A DNA stretch of 64,000 nt from positions 248,001 through 312,000 of the forward strand of contig CAZOPR010000001.1 of NCBI GenBank assembly GCA_964581895.1, given 5' to 3'. The stretch is from Exilispira sp964581895. Lineage in GTDB: Bacteria; Spirochaetota; JAAYUW01. Below the pieces are notes generated by a model that worked only from the letters and a program-made list of their open reading frames with translations, searched no databases and was not told the DNA's origin. The position numbers and the translations under genes are program-made. How positions within the stretch are numbered: the stretch's first letter is position 1; every line of letters starts with the position of its first letter. Positions 15,922-24,116 of the stretch are shown here, in pieces.

Positions 15922-16436
15922 TAGAAGATTTAATAATAAAATCTGCATTAGGGTATAAATTAGATGATTATGAAATCAATATAATAGAAGATTCTTTCAG
16001 GGAAAATCCAGATTTAATAGGTGATTATATCTTGCTAAAAAACTATTTAAGTGTTAAAAAAAAAGAAGATATTGAAAGTATTGATGATAGCATTTTTATT
16101 ATGAAAAAATCTAAAAAGGTTTTTTCAACCTTAAAGTTATTGCAACAGACTTTTGAGCAGGTAAAGGCAGCTGCTATTGTCGATTCATATTGTAGATTTT
16201 CATTAAACCTAAATTGGAACTCTTTGGACTTAGATATTTACTCAGATATAGGATCATATCAGCTAACAATTAAATCATTGGAAGATCAATCTGATATTCT
16301 CTTAAAAGATAGTCAAACAGAGCTATTTCATATAATTTTATCAAAAGATAGAGATTTTTCATATTCTTTTAGTAGTTCAAATGTGATTTTAAGTTGTAAT
16401 GGAAAAAACCTTGCTCTTTTTTTTAGCGATTTATGA
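15918..16436 (+). CDS. Putative cytosolic anti-sigma-like protein
   Basis: A 172-residue protein translationally coupled (ATGA) to the sigma-like gene. The N-terminal ~45 residues ('GYKLDDYEINIIEDSF' followed by 'NPDLIGDYILL') resemble the short helical module that begins many anti-sigma factors. A lysine-rich helix follows, and the last ~75 residues are predicted beta-strand rich ('FSLNLNWNSLDLDIY', 'YSFSSSNVILSCNGKN'). There is no membrane span and no zinc-binding His-x3-Cys-x2-Cys motif, unlike classical anti-sigma factors. The assignment rests on position directly after the sigma gene, size and the N-terminal pattern. It could equally be a substrate or adaptor of the CHAT protein encoded opposite. 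Confidence 0.45.
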   Translation: MIEDLIIKSALGYKLDDYEINIIEDSFRENPDLIGDYILLKNYLSVKKKEDIESIDDSIFIMKKSKKVFSTLKLLQQTFEQVKAAAIVDSYCRFSLNLNWNSLDLDIYSDIGSYQLTIKSLEDQSDILLKDSQTELFHIILSKDRDFSYSFSSSNVILSCNGKNLALFFSDL

Positions 16437-16455
16437 TTATATAAATTTAAAATTA

Positions 16456-17556
16456 TCATATCAATACTTTTGTTAAAGTAGAAAAGAAGCTGGATTTAGA
16501 TAAAATCTTTATCAATAATTCAAAAATATTATCATACTCCTTTTCAATTATCAGTTCGAAGATTTCTTCAATATATTCTATAGGCATAATATACGGAAAG
16601 GTTAGGATCAATTTGCTCCCTTTTTCAAAAAAGTGATTGATGATATTATTTTCAGAATCCGAATAATTAATCATGCAGCATAATAAAAATAGTATTTCAG
16701 GTATTTTGTCAGCCTGGTTTAAATAAAAAGGATTAAAAAAATTTTTCCCTATTTTAATTGAAGAAAAATCTTTTTTTCTATAACCATGAGCCAAAATCAC
16801 TAGAATTTTTGATATATTAATTCCACTTAAAAATTGTTCATTATTAGAAAATATGATTCTATTTATCTTTTTTTTGTTCCAGAGTTTCTGGTCAATATTA
16901 AATGAATTTTCCTTTAAGAAAAATAAATCATCAATTTTTATTTTCTGACTTTTCAATGATTGAAAAAAACAGAAATCAATTTTATCGAAGTCCTGAGCTA
17001 AAAATAAGGATAAAATCCCATTTTTTGCAAGATAATAAGAAATAAATTGAAATGGTAAAAGTTGTAAGTTGCTGCTCAACTTAAATATTACAAGATCCTT
17101 TTTGATAGATAATATATAATCTAGGTCAATTAAACTTATAAAATTTTCATAAAAAATATTTTGGTATTTATGTATTTCATAAATATTTAAGTTTAGCAAT
17201 TTTTGATTAAAATAATAAGATAAGTTTAATAGATATAAGTATTTTGATTTACTTAATTTAATTTGATTACTCTTTATTATATTTCTTTTGCCATCTAAGT
17301 AATTTTCGATTAAATCTTCATTATTTAATTCCAAGTTTATTAAAAGCAAATTATCGTAAGAATCTTTTTGATATATTTTATCCTTTGAAAATTTTTCATC
17401 CCATAAAAAAGGTCCGTATCTTAAATCTTTTATCTTGATTATATAACTATTGTTTTTAATCTGATTAATATTTACAAAGCTATCTTTCGTTGAGTTTATT
17501 ATTACTTCAATTATAGAATCTGGATAATATTCAATTTCAATCTCTAACAAATTCAT
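16456..17556 (-). CDS. Divergent CHAT-domain (caspase-like) protease
   Basis: A 366-residue protein whose C-terminal ~200 residues show the ordered landmarks of CHAT (clan CD) proteases. These are 'LLPFQFISYYL' (~166-176, the 'LPWELL' element), His257 in 'ILAHGYRK', Cys294 in 'LFLLCCMIN' (the L-x-x-C position), and 'FFEKGSKLILTFPYIMPIEY' (~309-328), which matches the 'L-x-x-GAxxVIxxLWPV' stretch. The N-terminal ~160 residues are of mixed structure without a repeat domain. His and Cys would form the catalytic dyad. Its start overlaps the tsaB stop (ATGA), so it is expressed from the amino-acid transporter/tsaB operon, and it converges on the sigma/anti-sigma genes 20 bases away. Family homology is remote but the motif order is convincing. 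Confidence 0.68.
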   Translation of the reverse strand: MNLLEIEIEYYPDSIIEVIINSTKDSFVNINQIKNNSYIIKIKDLRYGPFLWDEKFSKDKIYQKDSYDNLLLINLELNNEDLIENYLDGKRNIIKSNQIKLSKSKYLYLLNLSYYFNQKLLNLNIYEIHKYQNIFYENFISLIDLDYILSIKKDLVIFKLSSNLQLLPFQFISYYLAKNGILSLFLAQDFDKIDFCFFQSLKSQKIKIDDLFFLKENSFNIDQKLWNKKKINRIIFSNNEQFLSGINISKILVILAHGYRKKDFSSIKIGKNFFNPFYLNQADKIPEILFLLCCMINYSDSENNIINHFFEKGSKLILTFPYIMPIEYIEEIFELIIEKEYDNIFELLIKILSKSSFFSTLTKVLI

Positions 17557-18323
17557 CTTTCAATATTTTCTTCGGCATCTGATTTTCTAATATATAATGG
17601 TAAAAGTAAATCAGGGGAAATAGTGTATCTTTCAAATTTTTCAAGATTTTTTTCTATAAAATTTATTATTTCTACACCATCAATTTTTGATTCAAATATT
17701 AGAAATTGATCCTTTTCGATTTGGGGAAAAAATTGTATTATATCATCTAAAATTAAAATAGGTTTTGTATCTTGTTTTTCATCAGCTTTTATTATTTCTT
17801 TTATTTTATCGAAAGATAAATCTTCTATTTTAGGGTTTATAAATTGATCAATATCAATATCTTCAAGATGTTTATCCTTAAAATCCTGAGAAAATCTATA
17901 TTTACTAAAATAATATCTATTTTTTTTCCCGAAAATCATAGAATACAATGTAAGATAGTTTTTTTTCGAACTATTAAAATACTTAAAAGAATCATTAAAT
18001 AAATTGATATTAAAATAAAATGAATAAGAGAATAAAGAAATAGATGGAATTGGAAGAATTTTTACATTTGAATCAAAAAATAAACCTTTAACTATTGAAT
18101 GAGCTATACGGATTCCAGTAAATGAACCTGGTCCTGTTCCTATAATAACATAATCAATAGAATTAATTTTTAAGTGCAAAGTGTTAAGAGTAGAATCAAT
18201 AATTAAGAGGATATGTTCGGTATGGTCGAATTGTGTTTTACTTGTAAAATTAGCAAAAGTCTTTTCGGTTTTTATTGTAAGATGAAAAGAAGATGTGGAA
18301 GTGTCTAAAAGTAGTATGTTCAT
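17553..18323 (-). CDS. tsaB: tRNA threonylcarbamoyladenosine biosynthesis protein TsaB
   Basis: TsaB partners TsaD in adding threonylcarbamoyl to A37 of ANN-decoding tRNAs. The start 'NILLLDTSTSSFHLTI' and the hallmark 'IGTGPGSFTGIRI' (~62-74) identify it. The 256-residue length is slightly above the usual ~220-240, with an Asp/Lys-rich middle part that varies in the family. TsaD and TsaE are not in the window. The gene follows the permease gene by 4 bases and overlaps the CHAT gene at its 3' end, so it appears to be part of a long minus-strand operon. Why it travels with an amino-acid transporter is unclear; chance operon membership is common for tsaB. Confidence 0.93.
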   Translation of the reverse strand: MNILLLDTSTSSFHLTIKTEKTFANFTSKTQFDHTEHILLIIDSTLNTLHLKINSIDYVIIGTGPGSFTGIRIAHSIVKGLFFDSNVKILPIPSISLFSYSFYFNINLFNDSFKYFNSSKKNYLTLYSMIFGKKNRYYFSKYRFSQDFKDKHLEDIDIDQFINPKIEDLSFDKIKEIIKADEKQDTKPILILDDIIQFFPQIEKDQFLIFESKIDGVEIINFIEKNLEKFERYTISPDLLLPLYIRKSDAEENIER

Positions 18324-18327
18324 AAGT

Positions 18328-18999
18328 TTATTTTAGGTGGCTTGTATCAAAACCCGGTATATAAAGCTTTTTTTCAACAAGATCTGTAAGTTTGGTAATA
18401 ATATATATAAAAATAAGATAAATAACTCCAATAAATAGATAAATTTCTAAGTTCATGTATGTTTTTGAAGCAAAATTTTTAGATATATAGAAAAGTTCAG
18501 GAAGACCAATTGTGTAAGCAACTGAGGTGTATTGAATAAGATAGACTATCTCGTTTGAAAGAGCAGGAATGGCAAATCGAAATGCCTGAGGGAAAATAAT
18601 AAGACGAATTGCATCCCATTTATTCAATCCAATCGAATAGGCAGCTTCAATCTGTTCCTTTGAAATAGCCATAAAGCCACCTTTTAGATATTCTGCTTGA
18701 TATGCCGAAGAGTTTATGATAAATGCTATAACTGCCGCTGTTAGTGGTGATAATCTAATATTTATTCCTGGAAGTCCGAAATAGATAAGAAAAAGTTGAA
18801 CCATCATTGGAGTTCCACGGATTATTGTAATAATAAAATTACTTAAGTTTTTGAAAAAACGATTACCATATAAAACCCCGACTACTAAGAAAACAGCAAC
18901 AAAAAAGCCAATAATGGCAGATAAAAGTGTTAGTTCAAGGGTTATTCCAAGACCTTTCAATAATGATGGAAGATAGTCTACTAATTTTGAAAAAAACAT
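18328..18999 (-). CDS. Polar amino-acid ABC transporter permease (HisM/GlnP family), second copy
   Basis: A 223-residue membrane protein with about five spans. It has the family loop 'EAAYSIGLNKWDAIRLIIFP' (EAA motif contacting the ATPase), the N-terminal 'LGITLELTLLSAIIGF' and 'IRGTPMMVQLFLIYFG', both typical of HisQ/HisM/GlnP permeases. It pairs with the other permease (19792-20517) to form a heterodimeric channel, with the ATPase gene lying between them. The stop is 4 bases before tsaB. Substrate class is polar amino acids; which one is not determinable. Confidence 0.93.
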   Translation of the reverse strand: MFFSKLVDYLPSLLKGLGITLELTLLSAIIGFFVAVFLVVGVLYGNRFFKNLSNFIITIIRGTPMMVQLFLIYFGLPGINIRLSPLTAAVIAFIINSSAYQAEYLKGGFMAISKEQIEAAYSIGLNKWDAIRLIIFPQAFRFAIPALSNEIVYLIQYTSVAYTIGLPELFYISKNFASKTYMNLEIYLFIGVIYLIFIYIITKLTDLVEKKLYIPGFDTSHLK

Positions 19000-19011
19000 A
19001 ACATGCCTTTC

Positions 19012-19779
19012 CTATTTTTTTTCGGATTCACCATAGAGTTCACTAATTTTGCTTAAAAATTCTCTTGTTCTTGCTTGAGTTGCTTCGGTAAAAAGTTTTA
19101 AAGGTGGTCCCTGTTCGACTATTTTACCCTTTTCCATAAATATAACTTCATTTGCAACAGATTTGGCAAAACCCATTTCATGTGTAACACAGATCATAGT
19201 CATTCCATCTTTTGCGAGGTCCTGCATTACCTGTAAAACCTCTCCAATTAATTCAGGATCTAGTGCACTTGTTGGTTCGTCAAATAGTATTAAAAGTGGA
19301 TCCATCGCCAAAGCTCTTGCGATACCAACTCTTTGTTTTTGCCCACCAGAAAGTTGAGCTGGATATTTATCTTTATGTTGATCAAGTCCAACTCGTTTTA
19401 ATTCAAACAATGCCTTTTGATACGCTTCTGTTTTATTTATTTTTTTAACTTTAATAAGTCCCAATGATACATTATCTATAGCAGAAAGATGATTAAAAAG
19501 AGCGAAATGCTGGAATACCATACCAATTTTTTGCCTTATTAAAGGGATCTTCGAATGAGGAAGGCTGGTGATTTCAGTATTTTGAAGATAAATTTTGCCT
19601 TTGTCTGGTGGATTTAAAAGGTTAATGCATCTAAGAAGAGTTGATTTTCCTGTACCAGATGGTCCAACAATAACTTTTACATCACCTTTATTTAGTTTAA
19701 ATGATACTCCATCAAGAACTTTTTGTGAACCAAAGGCTTTTTCAACATTTTCAACTATAAGCAAATTTTCTTCCATCAT
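19012..19779 (-). CDS. Polar amino-acid ABC transporter ATPase (GlnQ/HisP family)
   Basis: A 255-residue ATPase that powers amino-acid import. It has Walker A 'GPSGTGKSTLLRCIN', Q-loop 'GMVFQHFALFNHLSA', signature 'LSGGQKQRVGIARALAM', Walker B 'LILFDEPTSALDPEL' and switch 'VTHEMGFA'. The 'FQHFALFNHLSAIDNV' and 'TSALDPELIGEVL' segments are typical of GlnQ/HisP rather than of peptide or sugar importers. It is placed between the two permease genes with gaps of 12 bases each side. RBS 'AAGGAA' precedes the start; the first two codons are both ATG. Confidence 0.95.
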   Translation of the reverse strand: MMEENLLIVENVEKAFGSQKVLDGVSFKLNKGDVKVIVGPSGTGKSTLLRCINLLNPPDKGKIYLQNTEITSLPHSKIPLIRQKIGMVFQHFALFNHLSAIDNVSLGLIKVKKINKTEAYQKALFELKRVGLDQHKDKYPAQLSGGQKQRVGIARALAMDPLLILFDEPTSALDPELIGEVLQVMQDLAKDGMTMICVTHEMGFAKSVANEVIFMEKGKIVEQGPPLKLFTEATQARTREFLSKISELYGESEKK

Positions 19780-19791
19780 AGGTTCCTTGAA

Positions 19792-20517
19792 TTATTTTGT
19801 TTCTTTATCAGTTATAAAACCAGGTATCTCATATTTTTTAGATAGAAAATGAAGTAAATAGGAAAAAATTTCAAAAAGTATAAAATAAAGAAGTGCACAA
19901 ACTAAAAATATTGCAAAAGGGTTTAATGTTCCGGTTACACTACTTCCAGTTATACTTTGTGTTAACGGCTGATTTAATATATCTCTACCTGCCTTAAGAA
20001 TTTCAACAAGACCTACTGCGTAGGCAAGAGGAGTATCTTTTAGGACTATGGTAAATTCATTTGTAAATCCTGGCAAAGATAATCTAAGTGCCTGGGGGAT
20101 GATTATTATCATAAATGTCTTTGCTTTGGATAATCCTAATGAAAGTCCAGCTTCTGTTTGTTCAGAAGTTATAGATAAAACTGCCCCGCGATATATTTGA
20201 GCTTGATAAGCCGAAGATCTTAAACCAAGTGCTAAAGCTGCAGATAAGAATGGTCCAAGATTTAAGTATTTACCAAGACCAAAATAAAATACAAAGATTA
20301 CTATTAGAGGAGGGGTTCCTTTAAGCACCCATTCATATGCAAAAACTATTTTTTTAGTTATTTTTGAACCATATATTCTTAAAAATGTGATTAAAATGCC
20401 AACAACCATTCCAATAAATATAGCAGCAAATGTTAAAAGTATAGCAGTTAAAGTGGCACTTAAAAGAAGAGGCATATTTTTGAATAAAAAGAAAAGATTA
20501 CTATTAATTTCACTCAT
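19792..20517 (-). CDS. Polar amino-acid ABC transporter permease (HisM/GlnP family), first copy
   Basis: A 241-residue membrane protein similar in pattern to the permease at 18328-18999 but clearly distinct. Key segments are 'LLSATLTAILLTFAAIFIG', 'LKGTPPLIVIFVFYFGLG' and the EAA loop 'EAGLSLGLSKAKTFMIIIIP'. The loop between spans 4 and 5 is longer than usual ('NQPLTQSITGSSVTGTLNPF'). It is separated from the upstream binding-protein gene by 86 bases that contain a hairpin, so it is likely expressed at a lower level than the binding protein. Confidence 0.93.
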   Translation of the reverse strand: MSEINSNLFFLFKNMPLLLSATLTAILLTFAAIFIGMVVGILITFLRIYGSKITKKIVFAYEWVLKGTPPLIVIFVFYFGLGKYLNLGPFLSAALALGLRSSAYQAQIYRGAVLSITSEQTEAGLSLGLSKAKTFMIIIIPQALRLSLPGFTNEFTIVLKDTPLAYAVGLVEILKAGRDILNQPLTQSITGSSVTGTLNPFAIFLVCALLYFILFEIFSYLLHFLSKKYEIPGFITDKETK

Positions 20518-20551
20518 TGCAAATCTTGCCTTTTTTTATTTTAATAAAAGA

Positions 20552-20577
20552 GCATGAAGGGAACTAACCCTTCATGC
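20552..20577 (-). terminator. Hairpin with T-rich tail after the binding-protein gene
   Basis: A perfect 10-bp stem (GCATGAAGGG / CCCTTCATGC, loop of 6) lies between the amino-acid binding-protein gene and the first permease. On the minus strand it is followed by a T/A-rich run. Partial termination or RNA stabilisation here would leave more binding-protein mRNA than permease mRNA. Confidence 0.75.
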
Positions 20578-20603
20578 CTAAAAACTAAATAAAGAAAATA
20601 AAA

Positions 20604-21350
20604 TTAGAAATATTTTTTAATTAACTCAAGCCATTCATTTGATTTAAGTAATTCGTCAATTATTTTATTGACTTTTTCAACTAACTTTGAACCTTTTGGG
20701 AAAGCGATACCATAACTTTCATTGCTTTCGATAGTGTAAATGACTTTTACTGGTTTTAATTTTTCGTATCCTTTTGCAGCAGAATCATCAATAATAACGC
20801 AATCAACATTACCATTTAAAAGTTCTTGAACGGCGTTAATATTGTTATCGAATCTTATTAGCTTTGAATCTTCCATTTTTTTAGTCTTAATGAAGTTTTC
20901 ATCTATATAAGCTTCACCAGTAGTTCCTCTTTGAACACCAATTTTAAGTTTTGCAAGATCTTCTTCAGAAGCTATTGTAAGAGAAGAATCCTGTTTAACT
21001 ATGATTGACTGATTGGCTGTATAATATGGAATAGAAAAATCAACAATTTGTTTTCTTTCATCTGTTATAGTCATAGCTGCAATAACCATATCGAATTTAT
21101 TGTTTTGTAATGAAGGGATAAGAGAGTCAAAATCGATATCGTTTATTTCAATCTGTTTTCCGAGTTTTGTTGCGACATATCTTGCGATATCCATATCAAT
21201 ACCGAGGAATTGATCACCATCTTTATATTCAAAAGGTGGATACTCAGCATTTGTACCAACTTTTAAGACAGAAGCTTCTTTTTTACAACCAAAAAAAGCT
21301 ACTAAAACAAAGAGCATTACAAAAAAGACGACTAAAAGTTTGTTTTTCAT
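20604..21350 (-). CDS. Amino-acid ABC transporter substrate-binding lipoprotein (SBP family 3)
   Basis: A 248-residue lipoprotein: signal 'LVVFFVMLFVLVAFFGC' with a lipobox cysteine, then the family 3 solute-binding fold. The N-lobe begins 'LKVGTNAEYPPFEYKDGDQF' and 'GIDMDIARYVATKLGK'; 'MTITDERKQIVDFSIPYY' is the family's most conserved stretch. It captures polar amino acids and delivers them to the downstream permeases. It is the first gene of the minus-strand operon, preceded by two promoter-like sequences and a strong RBS ('AAAAGGAGAA'). Confidence 0.95.
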   Translation of the reverse strand: MKNKLLVVFFVMLFVLVAFFGCKKEASVLKVGTNAEYPPFEYKDGDQFLGIDMDIARYVATKLGKQIEINDIDFDSLIPSLQNNKFDMVIAAMTITDERKQIVDFSIPYYTANQSIIVKQDSSLTIASEEDLAKLKIGVQRGTTGEAYIDENFIKTKKMEDSKLIRFDNNINAVQELLNGNVDCVIIDDSAAKGYEKLKPVKVIYTIESNESYGIAFPKGSKLVEKVNKIIDELLKSNEWLELIKKYF

Positions 21351-21399
21351 AACTGTTTCTCCTTTTTATAACTTTGTCGTTGAATGATTTAACAATTAA

Positions 21400-21427
21400 A
21401 TTTTAAAGAAAAAAAAATATTTGTCAA
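21400..21427 (-). promoter_or_regulatory. Promoter P1 of the amino-acid transporter operon
   Basis: Minus strand TTGACA (21427-21422), 16-base spacer, TAAAAT (21405-21400), followed by a ~45-base leader with a strong RBS before the binding-protein start. This is the better-placed of two tandem sigma-70-type promoters. Confidence 0.55.
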
Positions 21428-21436
21428 ATATATTAA

Positions 21437-21464
21437 AGTATATTATGAAATTAAAACAAGTCAA
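21437..21464 (-). promoter_or_regulatory. Promoter P2 of the amino-acid transporter operon
   Basis: Minus strand TTGACT (21464-21459), 16-base spacer, TATACT (21442-21437). It lies immediately upstream of P1 and points the same way. The AT-richness of the region means chance matches are possible, but both hexamers are good. Confidence 0.45.
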
Positions 21465-21615
21465 ATATTTTAAAAATTTATTAAAATCAATAAATTCATT
21501 AAGTCAACAATTTGTGTATAAATATTGATAAAATTAACTTTAAAATTTCCTTTACATTAAAATTTAGTATGTTAATCAAAGGAAGCAGTCATAAATATAA
21601 AGGAGAGGTAAAATA

Positions 21616-22950
21616 ATGGCAAAGAAAAGAATTATTATAATGGGCGCTGCAGGAAGAGATTTTCATAATTTCAATGTTCTTTATAGAGACAATCCTGATT
21701 ATGAAGTAGTATGTTTTACTGCAACCCAGATTCCAGATATAGCTGGAAGAAAATACCCTGCATCTTTAGCTGGTAAGCTTTATCCAAATGGGATTCCTAT
21801 CGAAGATGAAAAAGATCTTATAGACCTTATTAAAAAACATAACATTGATGAAGTTGTTTTCTCATATTCTGATGTTCAACATGAATATGTTATGCATCAT
21901 GCATCAAGAGTTATGGCAGCAGGCGCAGATTTTAAGGTTGTTGGCTCAAGAACAACAATGCTAAAATCTACTAAACCAGTTATTGCTGTTTGTGCTGTTA
22001 GAACAGGTTGTGGTAAATCTCAGACAACAAGAGCTGTTGCAAATATATTAAAAAAGATGGGTAAAAAAGTTGTTGCTGTTAGACATCCAATGCCTTATGG
22101 TGACCTTGAAAAACAGAAAGTTCAAAGATTTGCTTCTATTGAAGATCTTCAAAAACATAATTGTACTATTGAAGAAATGGAAGAGTATGAACCACATATA
22201 GCAAGAGGCAATGTTATTTACGCTGGTGTAGATTATGAAGCTATTTTAAGGGCTGCTGAAAATGATCCAGCTGGTTGTGATGTCATTTTGTGGGATGGTG
22301 GAAACAATGATATGCCATTTTATAAACCAGATTTACATATAACTGTTGTTGATCCACACAGACCAGGCCATGAATTCAAATATTATCCAGGTGAAACAAA
22401 CCTTTATATGGCAGATGTAATTGTTATAAACAAAATTGATTCTGCTTCAAATGAAAATATACAGATAGTAAGGAAAAATATTCAAACTGCTAATCCAAAA
22501 GCTATAGTTGTTGATGCTGCTTCACCTATATTTATTGATAATTGGCAGGAAATAAAAGGTAAAAGAGTATTGGTAGTTGAAGATGGTCCAACTCTTACCC
22601 ATGGAGAAATGACCTATGGTGCTGGAATTGTTGCTGCTCAAAAATTTGGTGCCGCTTCTTTAGTTGATCCAAGACCATGGGTTGTTGGTAGAATTGAAGA
22701 AACATATAAAAAATATCCATACATCGGAACACTTCTCCCAGCTATGGGTTATTCAGAAGCTCAGATTAAAGACCTCGAGACAACAATAAATAAAGTAGAT
22801 TGTGATGCTGTTATTATTGCTACACCAATAGACTTAACAAGAATTGTTAAAATTAAAAAACCAGCTTATAGAGTTATTTATGAACTTCAAGAGATTGGTA
22901 AACCTGATTTAACAGATATCTTAACTGAATTTGTCAAGAAGATGAAGTAG
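21616..22950 (+). CDS. Cyclic 2,3-diphosphoglycerate synthetase-like P-loop protein
   Basis: A 444-residue cytosolic protein similar along its length to cyclic 2,3-diphosphoglycerate synthetases of methanogens. It begins with a Rossmann-like part ('KKRIIIMGAAGRDFHNFNV') and has a P-loop 'AVRTGCGKSQTTRAVANIL' (~137-155). Then come 'VILWDGGNNDMPFY', 'VDPHRPGHEFKYYPGETN' and 'VVIVINKID'-type strand/NKxD nucleotide contacts ('ADVIVINKID'). The archaeal enzyme closes 2,3-bisphosphoglycerate into a cyclic phosphate store or thermoprotectant. Bacterial homologues are common but mostly untested. Codon use looks more biased than its neighbours (many GCT, GTT, CCA), and the RBS 'AAAGGAGAGG' is strong, suggesting good expression. 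It is a single-gene unit closed by a strong terminator. Confidence 0.8.
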   Translation: MAKKRIIIMGAAGRDFHNFNVLYRDNPDYEVVCFTATQIPDIAGRKYPASLAGKLYPNGIPIEDEKDLIDLIKKHNIDEVVFSYSDVQHEYVMHHASRVMAAGADFKVVGSRTTMLKSTKPVIAVCAVRTGCGKSQTTRAVANILKKMGKKVVAVRHPMPYGDLEKQKVQRFASIEDLQKHNCTIEEMEEYEPHIARGNVIYAGVDYEAILRAAENDPAGCDVILWDGGNNDMPFYKPDLHITVVDPHRPGHEFKYYPGETNLYMADVIVINKIDSASNENIQIVRKNIQTANPKAIVVDAASPIFIDNWQEIKGKRVLVVEDGPTLTHGEMTYGAGIVAAQKFGAASLVDPRPWVVGRIEETYKKYPYIGTLLPAMGYSEAQIKDLETTINKVDCDAVIIATPIDLTRIVKIKKPAYRVIYELQEIGKPDLTDILTEFVKKMK

Positions 22951-22970
22951 TACTTATCATTTTTTTATTA

Positions 22971-23014
22971 AAAAAAGAGGGTTATCTCTTAGCCAAGAGA
23001 TAACCCTCTTTTTT
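22971..23014. terminator. Bidirectional intrinsic terminator
   Basis: A perfect 20-bp stem with a 4-base loop (AGCC at 22991-22994). The core is GAGGGTTATCTCTT, with A-tract and T-tract ends on both strands. It lies between the convergent cyclic-DPG-synthetase-like and M23 peptidase genes and should stop transcription from both sides. Confidence 0.93.
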
Positions 23015-23042
23015 TAGACGAATAAAATATTTAATGAAATAT

Positions 23043-24116
23043 CTAATGAAAAAGTAAATCTTTTAATTCATAGCAAGTCAAAAATCTATTTTTAATAATG
23101 TCAAAAATTTCAAAATGTAAATGCTTGCCATGGCCAAATTTTCTCGCATTAAGACCAGTATTTCCACCAAGTCCTATTGGCTCACCTGCTTTTATTATCT
23201 GACCTTTTACAACATTTACCTCATAGAGATGAAAATAAGAAACAAATCTTTTTCCAATAGGATCATAAATAATTACACCATTTCCACTTTTGGGTGATAT
23301 TCCACCACCTTTATATGATTCAAAAGTTGTCCCACCAATCCATCCGTTTTCAGCTACGACAACTATCCCAGATGTGAATGAAAAAATTTGAGGACCAATT
23401 TCTTCACCATTTACTTTGTTTACTTTCTTAAAAAAGATATCTATTGCATTTTGATGGTTATATTTTAGTTCTTTATTTTTAGGAATGATAAAATCTTTTT
23501 GTCTCATAATTTTTGAATATGTTTTGTAGCTGGTTTTATCATCTCTAAAGATATTAAAATAATATGTTAAAAGTTCGAAAAATTGATCTTTGACTGGATA
23601 ATAGATTTTTCTCAAATATATAAAATCTTTGTAAAAATCTGATGAAAGATTATCTTGATATGCATTTTCTATGACAGATTTAGCAAATGTATCAGTATAT
23701 AGTATAGAAAGGATTATTTGATAAGATGGTAAAATAGCATTAAAAATTTCATCTTTTTCTATTAAGTTTTGCTCTTTAAGAACCTTTAGATTCTCAAAAA
23801 GATTTTGTTTTTGTGGATAATCAAGATTTGAAAACTCTATTGGATTTAGCTTTGATATTAAATCAAACTTATTTTTTGTTTTAATTACTATATCTTTATA
23901 ATCCTGACTATCAGCAATAGGTTTTGGGTTGTTTTGTGAAAATCTATAAGAATTATCTTTTCCTTCAAAAATAAAGTTGCTCGCATCAGAAATTTCACTG
24001 CCAGCACCTTTATTAGAAATATAGTTTACAGTCATAAAAACTAAAATAGAAGAAAAAAGACAGATAAATGCAATTAAAAATGTTATGTAAAGATTAGCTA
24101 TATTTTTATTCTTCAA
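23043..24116 (-). CDS. Membrane-anchored M23 family metallopeptidase
   Basis: A 357-residue protein with one N-terminal span ('LYITFLIAFICLFSSILVF', ~9-27) and an extracytoplasmic C-terminal LytM/M23 domain. Zinc ligands are visible: His in 'HQNAIDIF' (H-x-NA-x-D form), and His-x-His in 'GHGKHLHFEI' near the end. 'YFHLYEVNVVKGQIIKAGEP' is the usual middle part. M23 enzymes cut peptidoglycan cross-bridges; with all ligands present it is probably active. The ~200-residue middle region is helical and unassigned. The TTG start lies inside the end of the chemoreceptor gene, with 'AAGGAA' upstream. Confidence 0.87.
   Translation of the reverse strand: MKNKNIANLYITFLIAFICLFSSILVFMTVNYISNKGAGSEISDASNFIFEGKDNSYRFSQNNPKPIADSQDYKDIVIKTKNKFDLISKLNPIEFSNLDYPQKQNLFENLKVLKEQNLIEKDEIFNAILPSYQIILSILYTDTFAKSVIENAYQDNLSSDFYKDFIYLRKIYYPVKDQFFELLTYYFNIFRDDKTSYKTYSKIMRQKDFIIPKNKELKYNHQNAIDIFFKKVNKVNGEEIGPQIFSFTSGIVVVAENGWIGGTTFESYKGGGISPKSGNGVIIYDPIGKRFVSYFHLYEVNVVKGQIIKAGEPIGLGGNTGLNARKFGHGKHLHFEIFDIIKNRFLTCYELKDLLFH

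Noticed and set aside
15918..16436. Classical zinc-binding anti-sigma factor
   Set aside because: No His-x3-Cys-x2-Cys motif and no membrane span were found, so only a tentative anti-sigma-like label is kept.
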